The position numbers were made by a program, and so were the translations under genes. Below, in pieces: positions 25,589 to 33,462 of a stretch of DNA of 64,000 bases (positions within the stretch are counted from its first letter, which is position 1; each line of letters starts with the position of its first letter). The notes beneath the pieces are model-generated. The model was not told where the DNA came from, did not search any database, and worked only from the letters and a program-made list of their open reading frames with translations. Origin of the DNA: Aliidiomarina minuta (GTDB lineage: Bacteria > Pseudomonadota > Gammaproteobacteria > Enterobacterales > Alteromonadaceae); contig NZ_PIPL01000001.1 in NCBI RefSeq assembly GCF_003987145.1, positions 1,364,001 through 1,428,000 of the forward strand, read 5' to 3'.

Positions 25589-25615
25589 AAATCGGCTGTT
25601 TTTTATAAAACTTTT
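25589..25615 (-). promoter_or_regulatory. Second sigma-28-type promoter of the divergent flagellin, distal
   Basis: Minus strand AAAAGTTT (25615-25608), 11 bases, GCCGATTT (25596-25589). It lies 86 bases upstream of the proximal promoter and faces the same gene. Transcripts from here would carry an extra leader with a TTTGCC-GGGG-GGCAAA hairpin (about 25564-25576). Confidence 0.6.
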
Positions 25616-25703
25616 GCTTCCAGTTCTGGTCAACCTGAATAATAATTATGCACCTGATGAACGCAGAGCATGAAAATAACTTTTTTTAACCTGATTTTAA
25701 AAG

Positions 25704-25721
25704 TTGGCATAGCCTCTGCAT
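25704..25721 (+). promoter_or_regulatory. Sigma-54-type promoter facing away from the flagellins (plus strand)
   Basis: TTGGCATAGCCTCTGCAT contains GG (25706-25707), ten bases, GC (25718-25719), the invariant spacing of -24/-12 promoters. Downstream on the plus strand there is no gene, but there is a stem-loop and then a strong terminator (25823-25861), so it may drive a small RNA. Confidence 0.5.
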
Positions 25722-25731
25722 TATCTAAAGC

Positions 25732-25858
25732 GTCTGCCGGCGGACCTGGATGCCCCCCTACAACCTCCTTTTTCAGGTTCGCCGGTTCTTTCCCTAACTA
25801 ATATGAAAGCAGACAAAGCGTAGAACCAAAAAAACCAGGCTAAGCCTGGTTTTTTTGG
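25732..25858 (+). ncRNA. Candidate sigma-54-dependent small RNA with anti-Shine-Dalgarno loop
   Basis: Predicted from three linked signals on the plus strand, opposite to the flagellin genes: the GG-N10-GC element at 25704-25721; a 12-base-pair stem CCGGCGGACCTG (25737-25748) with CAGGTTCGCCGG (25774-25785), one G-U pair and otherwise perfect; and the terminator at 25823-25861. The 25-nt loop contains ACCUCCUU, identical to the anti-Shine-Dalgarno end of 16S rRNA, so it could pair with the AAAGGAG ribosome-binding sites of the neighbouring flagellin genes. No expression evidence; the start is placed about 12 bases after the -12 box. Alternative: chance hairpin in a long spacer. Confidence 0.38.
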
Positions 25859-25861
25859 TTC
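25823..25861. terminator. Bidirectional terminator after flagellin 2
   Basis: A perfect inverted repeat: GAACCAAAAAAACCAGGC, a TA centre, and the mirror arm. It has T tracts on both strands. It ends flagellin 2 (minus strand, stop at 25915) and would also end the candidate plus-strand small RNA. Confidence 0.92.
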
Positions 25862-25914
25862 TGTAGGGTACTTCAGTAAAATAGGGGCAGACGTCGCCTG
25901 CCCCCGATAACGCC

Positions 25915-26730
25915 TTACAGCAGAGAAAGAGCTGCCTGTGGACGTTGATTTGCCTGTGCCAGGATCGCAGTACTTGCCTGCTGAGTGATCTGGAACTTAG
26001 TCAGCTGTGCAGTTTCTGCCGCAAAGTCCGTATCCATGATACGTGAACGTGCGCCAGATACATTTTCAGAAACGTTGCTTAAGTTAGCAATGGTAGACTG
26101 AAAACGGTTTTGCGCCGCACCCAGCTCTGAACGTGTTTTACCTACAGCTTCGATAGCAGCATCAATAGTGTCTAAATCCGTAGCAGAGTCGTTAGTAGCT
26201 ACAGCAACACCAGCGCCCAGGATATCGGCAGTAGCCATGCTATCAATCTGAATACCTATCTGCTCATTCACACCACCCTGAGAGCCCACCAGGAAGCTGG
26301 CATCAAAATCGCCATCCAGCAATTCCTTACCAGAGAACTGAGTAGTCGTGGCAACACGGTCGATTTCCAAAACAAGTTCATCAATCTCTTGCTGAATCGC
26401 CTCTAAATCTTCATCGTTATTAACACCATTGTCCGCTTGCACCACCAGCTCACGCATACGTTGCAGCATGTTAGTACTTTCCTGCAACGCACCTTCAGCG
26501 GTTTGTGCAACAGAGATACCATCATTCGCATTACGTACTGCCATGTTCAGGCCGTTAATCTGTGACGTCATACGGTTAGTGATTTGCAGACCCGCTGCAT
26601 CATCAGCTGCGCTGTTGATACGAGAGCCAGACGAAAGACGCTCGAAAGCGGTATTCAGGCCGTTGCCTGAGGTCATCAGCTGACGCTGTGCGTTCAGTGA
26701 TGAAACGTTAGTATTCACGTATAGTGACAT
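25915..26730 (-). CDS. fliC: Flagellin, tandem copy 2
   Basis: Filament subunit of 271 residues. N-terminus MSLYVNTNVSSLNAQRQL and C-terminus RIMDTDFAAETAQLTKFQ are shared nearly word for word with the next three copies. The segment FLVGSQGGVNEQIGIQIDSM and the following 40 residues (about 150-205) vary between copies. It has AAAGGAG before the ATG, its own sigma-28-type promoter (26824-26850) and its own terminator, so it is monocistronic. Unlike copies 3-5, it ends LSLL without the final glycine. Confidence 0.96.
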   Translation of the reverse strand: MSLYVNTNVSSLNAQRQLMTSGNGLNTAFERLSSGSRINSAADDAAGLQITNRMTSQINGLNMAVRNANDGISVAQTAEGALQESTNMLQRMRELVVQADNGVNNDEDLEAIQQEIDELVLEIDRVATTTQFSGKELLDGDFDASFLVGSQGGVNEQIGIQIDSMATADILGAGVAVATNDSATDLDTIDAAIEAVGKTRSELGAAQNRFQSTIANLSNVSENVSGARSRIMDTDFAAETAQLTKFQITQQASTAILAQANQRPQAALSLL

Positions 26731-26823
26731 ACACTTCTCCTTTGCAAGTATTCACTTGCTGCCATTTATGTTTATTGCTTTGCCGCCCAACCACAAGCGA
26801 CAAAACCTTCCCCTACATCCAGG

Positions 26824-26850
26824 GTTTCGGCCACAAAAAGAGAAGCTTTA
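26824..26850 (-). promoter_or_regulatory. Sigma-28-type promoter of flagellin 2
   Basis: Minus strand TAAAGCTT (26850-26843), 11 bases, GCCGAAAC (26831-26824). Good -35 and GCCGA core. It lies in the 303-base spacer between flagellins 2 and 3; apart from this, the flagellin 3 terminator and a hairpin, I see nothing else there. Confidence 0.78.
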
Positions 26851-26887
26851 GCTTTTTTTTCACTTTTTTTAATTTATTTTCCAGACA

Positions 26888-26915
26888 AAGAAAAACCGGG
26901 CTATAAAGCCCGGTT
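26888..26915 (-). terminator. Terminator of flagellin 3
   Basis: Minus strand CCGGGC, loop TTTATA, GCCCGG, then TTTTTC. Lies about 120 bases after the flagellin 3 stop and just upstream of the flagellin 2 promoter. Confidence 0.85.
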
Positions 26916-26986
26916 TGATAGAGGTCTGCCGACTGCCCAGAGCGCCCCGAAAATCCCCTTTCTCTGAACAGTCGACTCTTTCCCCC

Positions 26987-27011
26987 GGTAGCGGCATTCG
27001 TTGCCGCTACC
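26987..27011. other. Strong hairpin in the 3' region of flagellin 3
   Basis: GGTAGCGGCA, loop TTCGT, TGCCGCTACC: a perfect 10-base-pair stem 22 bases past the flagellin 3 stop and upstream of the true terminator. It lacks a U tract, so it is more likely an mRNA 3'-end stabiliser or a palindromic repeat. Confidence 0.6.
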
Positions 27012-27033
27012 AGAAGTCGGATTTTATTGCGCT

Positions 27034-27852
27034 TTAGCCAAGCAGTGACAACGCTGCCTGTGGACGCTGGTTAGCCTGGGCCAGGATAGAAGTACTGGCT
27101 TGCTGCGTGATCTGGAACTTAGTCAGCTGCGCAGTCTCAGCGGCAAAGTCGGTGTCCATAATACGTGAACGAGCCGCCGATACGTTTTCTGAGATGTTGC
27201 TTAAGTTAGCAATGGTTGACTGAAAACGGTTTTGCGCCGCACCCAGTTCTGAACGAGTTTTACCTACGGCTTCAATAGCGTCATCGATGTTGCCTAAGTC
27301 GACATCTGAAGCGTTAGCTGCCACATTAACCGCATCAGGTAAAATATCTCCTGTCGCCATACCATCAATCTGAATACCTATCTGCTCATCTACACCGCCC
27401 TGGGAACCTACCAGGAAGGTAACATCAAAGTTACCGTCGAGCAGATTTTGACCAGAAAACTGTGTAGTCCCGGCAACACGATCAATTTCAGCATTCAATT
27501 CATTGATCTCTTCCTGAATCGCCTCTAAATCTTCGTCGTTATTGACACCGTTATCAGCCTGTACCACCAGCTCACGCATGCGTTGCAGCATATTGGTGGT
27601 TTCTTGCAGCGCGCCTTCAGCAGTCTGCGCTACTGAGATACCATCATTGGCATTACGCACAGCCATATTCAGGCCGTTAATCTGTGATGTCATACGGTTG
27701 GTGATTTGCAGGCCGGCTGCATCATCGGCTGCGCTGTTAATGCGGTAGCCTGACGACAAACGTTCAAAAGCAGTGTCCAGGCCATTACCTGATGTCATTA
27801 ACTGACGCTGAGCGTTCAAAGATGAAACATTAGTGTTTACATATAAAGACAT
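27034..27852 (-). CDS. fliC: Flagellin, tandem copy 3
   Basis: Filament subunit of 272 residues, nearly identical to copies 2, 4 and 5 over the first 120 and last 70 residues (MSLYVNTNVSSLNAQRQL; NISENVSAARSRIMDTDF). It differs in the middle, for example NAEIDRVAGTTQFSGQNL and TGDILPDAVNVAANASD. The ribosome-binding site is TAAAGGAG, followed by a run of Cs before the ATG. Own promoter at 27950-27976 and terminator at 26888-26915. Confidence 0.96.
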   Translation of the reverse strand: MSLYVNTNVSSLNAQRQLMTSGNGLDTAFERLSSGYRINSAADDAAGLQITNRMTSQINGLNMAVRNANDGISVAQTAEGALQETTNMLQRMRELVVQADNGVNNDEDLEAIQEEINELNAEIDRVAGTTQFSGQNLLDGNFDVTFLVGSQGGVDEQIGIQIDGMATGDILPDAVNVAANASDVDLGNIDDAIEAVGKTRSELGAAQNRFQSTIANLSNISENVSAARSRIMDTDFAAETAQLTKFQITQQASTSILAQANQRPQAALSLLG

Positions 27853-27949
27853 GGGGGCGTCTCCTTTATAATTTACTAAGCTAAAATGCTTATTTCGTTA
27901 CTTGATAAAGCGTCAGTGCCTTGTCTGCAGTGCGCCTTGGTTATTTAAG

Positions 27950-27976
27950 TTATCGGTGAAATGTTTTTTTTCTTTA
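27950..27976 (-). promoter_or_regulatory. Sigma-28-type promoter of flagellin 3
   Basis: Minus strand TAAAGAAA (27976-27969), 11 bases, ACCGATAA (27957-27950). Seven of eight -10 bases match FliA consensus. Confidence 0.75.
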
Positions 27977-28028
27977 GAAGAAATTGTTATTTTTATCCAC
28001 TTCACCCGCCAGAGTACATCAGACAAAG

Positions 28029-28053
28029 AAAAACCAGGCTTTCGCCTGGCTTT
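28029..28053 (-). terminator. Terminator of flagellin 4
   Basis: Minus strand GCCAGGC, loop GAAA, GCCTGG, then TTTTTC. About 60 bases past the flagellin 4 stop. Confidence 0.87.
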
Positions 28054-28112
28054 TCAAAGTAACAAAGGTTGACCCAGCGCCCCCTCTGGGGCCTCCCTTG
28101 TTATATTTTCAA

Positions 28113-28931
28113 TTAACCCAACAACGACAGAGCCGCCTGTGGACGCTGGTTCGCCTGGGCCAAAATAGAAGTACTGGCTTGCTGCGTGATCTGAAACTTT
28201 GTCAACTGTGCTGTTTCTGCAGCAAAATCGGTGTCCATAATACGTGAACGGGCCGCCGATACGTTTTCTGAAATATTGCTTAAGTTAGCAATGGTTGATT
28301 GGAATCGGTTCTGCGCCGCACCCAGCTCTGAACGAGCCTTACCTACATCTTCAATAGCACCATCAATAGTAGCTAAGTCGGCATCTGAAGCGTTACCCGC
28401 CACATCAACACCATCAGTTAGTATCTCCCCGGTAGCCATGCTATCAATCTGAATATCAATCTGCTCATCCACACCGCCCTGGGAACCCACCAGGAAGCTG
28501 GAATCAAAAGTACCATCCAGCAATTCCTTACCAGAGAACTGAGTCGTAGTTGCGACACGGTCGATTTCCAAAATCAGTTCATCGACCTCTTCCTGAATCG
28601 CCTCTAAATCTTCGTCGTTATTGACACCATTGTCTGCCTGCACCACCAGCTCACGCATACGTTGCAGCATGTTGGTGGTTTCTTGCAGCGCACCTTCAGC
28701 AGTCTGTGCTACTGAGATACCGTCATTGGCGTTACGTACTGCCATGTTCAGACCATTAACCTGTGAGGTCATACGGTTGGTGATTTGCAGGCCAGCTGCA
28801 TCATCCGCTGCACTGTTAATGCGTGAACCTGAAGATAAACGCTCAAAAGCAGTATCCAGGCCATTGCCCGAAGTCATTAACTGACGCTGAGCGTTCAGTG
28901 ATGAAACATTGGTATTTACATATAAAGACAT
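28113..28931 (-). CDS. fliC: Flagellin, tandem copy 4
   Basis: Filament subunit, 272 residues from the ATG at 28931 (CAGGAG upstream); a frame-extending ATG six bases earlier is unlikely because all sister genes start MSLYVNTNV. Variable middle: LILEIDRVATTTQFSGKEL, TFDSSFLVGS and TGEILTDGVDVAGNASD. It shares KELLDG with copy 2 and GNASD/AANASD-type segments with copy 3, a mosaic pattern consistent with gene conversion among copies. Own promoter and terminator. Confidence 0.96.
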   Translation of the reverse strand: MSLYVNTNVSSLNAQRQLMTSGNGLDTAFERLSSGSRINSAADDAAGLQITNRMTSQVNGLNMAVRNANDGISVAQTAEGALQETTNMLQRMRELVVQADNGVNNDEDLEAIQEEVDELILEIDRVATTTQFSGKELLDGTFDSSFLVGSQGGVDEQIDIQIDSMATGEILTDGVDVAGNASDADLATIDGAIEDVGKARSELGAAQNRFQSTIANLSNISENVSAARSRIMDTDFAAETAQLTKFQITQQASTSILAQANQRPQAALSLLG

Positions 28932-28991
28932 AATCAAACTCCTGCTTGCTGTCGCTCTTTTTAGTGGCGCATAGTGCCACGCTTACCTTTG

Positions 28992-29018
28992 CTAGCGGCG
29001 GCTCACAGTCAGACTTTA
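28992..29018 (-). promoter_or_regulatory. Sigma-28-type promoter of flagellin 4
   Basis: Minus strand TAAAGTCT (29018-29011), 11 bases, GCCGCTAG (28999-28992). The -35 differs at one position, the -10 at two. Spacing is identical to the sister promoters. Confidence 0.72.
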
Positions 29019-29104
29019 ATCAGATTTACTTTATTTATTGGACTGAATCGCTATAGCCCAGTCATGGCAGTAGCTATAAAAAGATAGATTTTTTGTAAAG
29101 ACAT

Positions 29105-29130
29105 AAAAAAACCGGCCTGGGTGGCCGGTT
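29105..29130 (-). terminator. Terminator of flagellin 5
   Basis: Minus strand AACCGGCC, loop ACCCA, GGCCGGTT, then a TTTTT tract. It starts about 23 bases past the flagellin 5 stop. Confidence 0.9.
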
Positions 29131-29152
29131 AATAAACAATCCAGAAAGACTA

Positions 29153-29971
29153 TTAACCAAGCAATGACAGCGCAGCCTGAGGTCTTTGATTAGCCTGGGC
29201 CAGGATAGAAGTACTGGCTTGCTGTGTAATTTGGAACTTAGTTAACTGTGCTGTTTCTGCAGCAAAATCGGTATCCATAATACGTGAACGGGCGGCCGAT
29301 ACGTTTTCTGAGATATTACTTAAGTTAGCAATAGTTGACTGAAAACGGTTTTGAGTTGCACCTAGCTCTGAACGAGTCTTACCTACGGCTTCAATAGCAG
29401 CATCAATAGAGGCTAAATCCGTAGCAGAATCATTTGTTCCAACAACAACTGCAGCCGTCAGAATATCAGCACTCGCCATGCTATCGATAGCAATACCAAT
29501 CTGCTCATCCACACCACCCTGGGAACCCACCAAAAAGCTGGCATTAAAACCACCATTCAGCAATTCCTGACCCGAGAATTGAGTCGTAGTTGCAATACGG
29601 TCAATTTCGGCAGTCAGTTCATTGATCTCTTCCTGAATCGCCTCTAAATCTTCATCGTTATTGACGCCGTTGTCTGCCTGCACCACCAGCTCACGCATAC
29701 GCTGCAGCATGTTGGTGGTTTCCTGCAATGCACCTTCAGCGGTTTGTGCTACTGAGATACCGTCGTTGGCATTACGCACAGCCATGTTCAGGCCATTGAT
29801 TTGCGAGGTCATGCGGTTGGTAATTTGCAGACCGGCTGCATCATCCGCCGCGCTGTTGATACGATAGCCTGATGACAAACGCTCAAAAGCCGTGTTCAAA
29901 CCGTTACCTGAGGTCATTAACTGACGCTGTGCATTCAGTGATGAAACGTTAGTGTTTACATATAAAGACAT
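29153..29971 (-). CDS. fliC: Flagellin, tandem copy 5
   Basis: Filament subunit of 272 residues with the same conserved ends as copies 2-4. Variable middle: LTAEIDRIATTTQFSGQEL, GGFNASFLVGS, and ADILTAAVVVGTNDSATDL. Shares the NDSATDL segment with copy 2, again suggesting exchange among copies. Ribosome-binding site CCAGGAG. Own sigma-28-type promoter (30039-30065) and terminator; flgL lies directly upstream with its own terminator. Confidence 0.96.
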   Translation of the reverse strand: MSLYVNTNVSSLNAQRQLMTSGNGLNTAFERLSSGYRINSAADDAAGLQITNRMTSQINGLNMAVRNANDGISVAQTAEGALQETTNMLQRMRELVVQADNGVNNDEDLEAIQEEINELTAEIDRIATTTQFSGQELLNGGFNASFLVGSQGGVDEQIGIAIDSMASADILTAAVVVGTNDSATDLASIDAAIEAVGKTRSELGATQNRFQSTIANLSNISENVSAARSRIMDTDFAAETAQLTKFQITQQASTSILAQANQRPQAALSLLG

Positions 29972-30038
29972 GGTCGTTCTCCTGGCCGAACATCGGCTCT
30001 TTAGTTAGATAAAACGCAACTTGAGTTGCTTGACTTAT

Positions 30039-30065
30039 ATAACGACCGACTTTGAAATAACTTTA
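30039..30065 (-). promoter_or_regulatory. Sigma-28-type promoter of flagellin 5
   Basis: Minus strand TAAAGTTA (30065-30058), 11 bases, GTCGTTAT (30046-30039). The -35 is strong and the -10 weaker. Confidence 0.68.
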
Positions 30066-30086
30066 ATTTTTTGATAAAAAATTAAA

Positions 30087-30134
30087 TTACAGGCATAAAA
30101 AAACCGGCTCACGCCGGTTTTTTTATGCCTGTAA
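30087..30134. terminator. Terminator of flgL (long palindrome)
   Basis: Arms of 22 bases, TTACAGGCATAAAAAAACCG and GC, around a TCAC loop, perfectly mirrored. The GC stem with T tracts ends the flgIJKL transcript four bases past the flgL stop. Confidence 0.93.
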
Positions 30135-30138
30135 TATT

Positions 30139-31365
30139 TTAACGCAAATAATCGAATAAGCTCAACCGCGTTATCCGGGTGAACGTCGCCTGTGCCGCCT
30201 GCAGCGCCGTGTCCTGCTTAGTTAACTCAGTCATAGCTTCAGCATAATCAACATCCTGAATTTTTGACCGTGTTTCTTTATTGGCAATTTCAAAGTCAAC
30301 ATTGGTCATTTTTGCATTTTCAGCACTATTTAAACGGCTACCGGTTTTTGCCCGCACACTGCCCAGACTATTTTCAGCACTGGCCAGATCAGAAATAGAG
30401 AACTCGATTGCCTGAGAGAGCTGCTCGCTACTCAAGGTTTCATCGTTCATTACATTGATCATATCGTTAAATACTGTGGCGATATTCTGCTGCGGCTGAC
30501 TCAACCTGAACTCAACAGTACCTCCATCCACATTGCCCTCAGGATAAAGTTCCATGCCGTTGAACTCAACCGCATCACCGTCAGCATAAGGCACTGCGGC
30601 CTGCACTACGGCTCCTGTCGAATCCACAACTTCATACGACGCACCATCGGCGGCAAACTCAACGGTATAAAGGTTATTACCAGGATTTTCTTTATCGTAG
30701 TTAGCCTGGTGGAAGTCATTCCACTGCGGACGGTCAGCAACCAAAGTGGTACCACCGGTTAAAGCGCCGGTGACGTTGCCAACCCGCGCTTTAAGCTCTA
30801 CCGGGGTCTGCTGGAAGGCTTCACTGCCCGGTGAGCTGGACTGCACCCGAAGACTTGAAGTAATTTGCACATTCTTTTTACCGTTGTCGCCGTTATAGTC
30901 ATAAACGCCGGTTTGCGCATTAAAAGTAAAAGGCAGCACTTCTGTCTGATAACCTGAGAACATGTAATCGCCATTCTCATTCTGGGCATTCATCATATCC
31001 AGTGAATTATCCCGCAATACTTCAAGTTCCAATGCCAGAGCTTTACGGTCATCAGCGCTCAAGGCGCCGTTACCAGCCTGTACAAAAAGCTCCTTGGCAC
31101 GAAACATAGAATCAGTAATGTTGGACAGTACCGATTCCTGACGCTGTAAATCATTAACCACAAGGTCTGAATTCTTCTGAAACTGCTCGTTTTGCTTAAT
31201 ACGATCAGTCAATGCCAGTGCCTGTGCTTTGCCTGCCGGATCATCGGCAGGCGTCAGGATTTTTGTTTCCCGCGCCAGCTGGTTCTGTACATCAACCAGT
31301 TTGCTTTGACGGCTGGTCACAGCACTTAAGCCTTGGTTATAAATCATATTGGTTGTTAATCGCAT
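30139..31365 (-). CDS. flgL: Flagellar hook-filament junction protein FlgL
   Basis: FlgL (HAP3) joins FlgK to the filament. N-terminus MRLTTNMIYNQGLSAVTS and C-terminal TRSKIQDVDYAEAMTELTKQ with the terminal TRITRLSLFDYL are FlgL/flagellin-type D0/D1 helices. The middle carries a beta-rich domain. Length 408 is typical for polar systems. It follows flgK by 18 bases and ends the flg operon at the palindrome terminator. Confidence 0.95.
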   Translation of the reverse strand: MRLTTNMIYNQGLSAVTSRQSKLVDVQNQLARETKILTPADDPAGKAQALALTDRIKQNEQFQKNSDLVVNDLQRQESVLSNITDSMFRAKELFVQAGNGALSADDRKALALELEVLRDNSLDMMNAQNENGDYMFSGYQTEVLPFTFNAQTGVYDYNGDNGKKNVQITSSLRVQSSSPGSEAFQQTPVELKARVGNVTGALTGGTTLVADRPQWNDFHQANYDKENPGNNLYTVEFAADGASYEVVDSTGAVVQAAVPYADGDAVEFNGMELYPEGNVDGGTVEFRLSQPQQNIATVFNDMINVMNDETLSSEQLSQAIEFSISDLASAENSLGSVRAKTGSRLNSAENAKMTNVDFEIANKETRSKIQDVDYAEAMTELTKQDTALQAAQATFTRITRLSLFDYLR

Positions 31366-31383
31366 TTTAACTCACCTCTTCAA

Positions 31384-33432
31384 TTAGCGGGTGGAACTGA
31401 GCAAAGTGTCAAATATGGTCTGCGACACGGTAATAATACGTGCCGCCGCATTGTACGATTGCTCAAATTTCAGCAGATTGGACGCTTCTTCGTCCAGGCT
31501 CACACCCGCTACTGATTCGTAAAAATTCGTTGACTGCTCAAGCAGAGCATTAGCCCCCTCGCTGGCTGTTCTTGCCTGTGACACCTTGTTACCCACATCA
31601 GAAACCAGACGTCCGTAACCTTCGTTAAAGCTCATCATATTCTTATCGCCTTCGACGACAGGATTACGACGCAATGTCTTTTCACGTTGCAGGTCGGCCA
31701 TTTGCAAACTGTTGCTGTTATCAGCATAACCATTGGTATTGTATTCAACATCGAACAAATCGCCCTCGTCCGGGTTACCTGCAATGTTGAAGTCATAGTC
31801 CGGCGGATCAAATAACAAAGCACCGCCGCCATCTACCGTATTGGCGAGCACGTCATTCATGTTAGTGCCGCTAAAGGTACCCAGTTCATTACCATCTGGA
31901 TCCTGAATACTCAGTACATGTTCACCATTAATAAAACCAACGTATTCAGCACGTACCGGCGCGTCATCGTCCAGCGCATCGCCATCAAAAAAGTTCTCTA
32001 CGCTGTTCATTCCGGTAAAAGTCATGACACCGCCACCGGAGTTTTCGCTGCCTTCAGTAGCCCGCACAGGGGCGGCCATGGCGATATCTTCCGGGCGTGT
32101 CAACCCAACATGGATATTACTCGCTGCATTCTGGGTGAAGTTGACCTGGAAACGATCCCCTTCGGCATAGTTTTGCGTAGCAAAATTGAACTCCATGCCG
32201 TAACCCAGATCGCCCACCCACTCATCGGCATCGGTCGGTACTGTTTCCAGCGGGTAATCTGCCTGGTCACCGATAACCCGACCATTAGTATCCAGTGCGA
32301 CTAAACGAAATTCGGTATCGCTTTCCATACGAATTTCATAACGATGCGCAGTCAACTCGGCAGCTTTCCCTTCTTCCAGGCGCACGTTAATGGTCTGGTC
32401 CGGCTGACTGTTACTTGCGGTATAAGGTAAAGCGGTGATCTGAGTATTTGCCAGATCAAAAAAGTTAACACCCAGCTCGTTGTCCAGGTCCATACCTAAA
32501 CGACTCTGCTCGTTCATAGCATCAGCAAAACCCATTGCCAACTGCCCCAGTTTGTACTGGGTTGGTTCAAGCACTTCGTCACGGTAGGCAACCATGCCAC
32601 CCAGCTTTCCACCCAGAGACGCTATGTCTACCGGCTGATTGATCGTGTTGCCACCGCTCTGTGTTTGTGTCGTCATTTCCAGTCGATTCGGATCCGGATC
32701 ACCGCGCAGCGCGAGCAGGTTAAAGGTACCATCTTCCATGATCAGACTCTGTCCGCCAGCCAGGTTTACCGATTGTCGGCCGTTGCTAAAGTCCAGTACT
32801 TTAATGTCAACGTACTCGGATAATTCACGCAGCTTCTCGTCACGCTCATTAAGCAAGGTATTTAAGGTTCCCTGGTCCAGCTGTTTCTTCGAACTGTTGC
32901 CGGAGATTTCTTTATTCAGTTGCGCGATAGTCTGGACCAGCGCATTAGCTCTGTCGGTTTCCAGCTCCAGACGATCATTCATCTGCTCGTTCTGATTTTC
33001 CAGCCAGCCTGACATATCACGCATAGCAGCTGCCACGTTCTCACCTTCGGTGAGCAAGAGTTCACGGTACGTCAGTGAACCCGGATCGTTGTTGGCGTCG
33101 TGCATCATGTCAAAAAAGTCTTCGATGGCGCCAATAGTGCTACCGTTGTCATTGCCCAGCACGGTATCTATACGCCGCGCCTGATCCAGGTAAGCTTCAC
33201 TGAATGACGCACGTGAGGTATCGATGCGCACCTGACGCTGGGTAAATTGATCAACCATGCGCTCAACCTGCATACGGTCAAGTCCCTGGCCAATACCAGA
33301 CTCATTATAAACGGGCCGCTCACGCACGTAGCCAGGCGTGTTCACGTTGGCAATATTATTACCCGTGATCTGCAATGAACGCTGATGGCTTAAAGTCGCC
33401 TGCTTACCAATATTTAATAGATCAAATGACAT
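31384..33432 (-). CDS. flgK: Flagellar hook-associated protein FlgK
   Basis: FlgK (HAP1) is the first hook-filament junction ring. It starts MSFDLLNIGKQATLSHQR and contains ITGNNIANVNTPGYVRE, the rod/hook family motif; the C-terminus LEEQ-like VSLDEEASNLLKFEQSYN is also diagnostic. I use the ATG at 33432, which has AGGAG seven bases before it; a GTG two codons upstream is too close to that site. At 682 residues it is longer than the E. coli protein (547), with the extra length in the middle domains. Confidence 0.95.
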   Translation of the reverse strand: MSFDLLNIGKQATLSHQRSLQITGNNIANVNTPGYVRERPVYNESGIGQGLDRMQVERMVDQFTQRQVRIDTSRASFSEAYLDQARRIDTVLGNDNGSTIGAIEDFFDMMHDANNDPGSLTYRELLLTEGENVAAAMRDMSGWLENQNEQMNDRLELETDRANALVQTIAQLNKEISGNSSKKQLDQGTLNTLLNERDEKLRELSEYVDIKVLDFSNGRQSVNLAGGQSLIMEDGTFNLLALRGDPDPNRLEMTTQTQSGGNTINQPVDIASLGGKLGGMVAYRDEVLEPTQYKLGQLAMGFADAMNEQSRLGMDLDNELGVNFFDLANTQITALPYTASNSQPDQTINVRLEEGKAAELTAHRYEIRMESDTEFRLVALDTNGRVIGDQADYPLETVPTDADEWVGDLGYGMEFNFATQNYAEGDRFQVNFTQNAASNIHVGLTRPEDIAMAAPVRATEGSENSGGGVMTFTGMNSVENFFDGDALDDDAPVRAEYVGFINGEHVLSIQDPDGNELGTFSGTNMNDVLANTVDGGGALLFDPPDYDFNIAGNPDEGDLFDVEYNTNGYADNSNSLQMADLQREKTLRRNPVVEGDKNMMSFNEGYGRLVSDVGNKVSQARTASEGANALLEQSTNFYESVAGVSLDEEASNLLKFEQSYNAAARIITVSQTIFDTLLSSTR

Positions 33433-33462
33433 CTTCACTCTCCTCTCAAGAGCTTATATCGG

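Noticed and set aside
25915..29971. Flagellin copies as pseudogenes
   Set aside because: All five frames are intact, with conserved N- and C-terminal regions, ribosome-binding sites and promoters.
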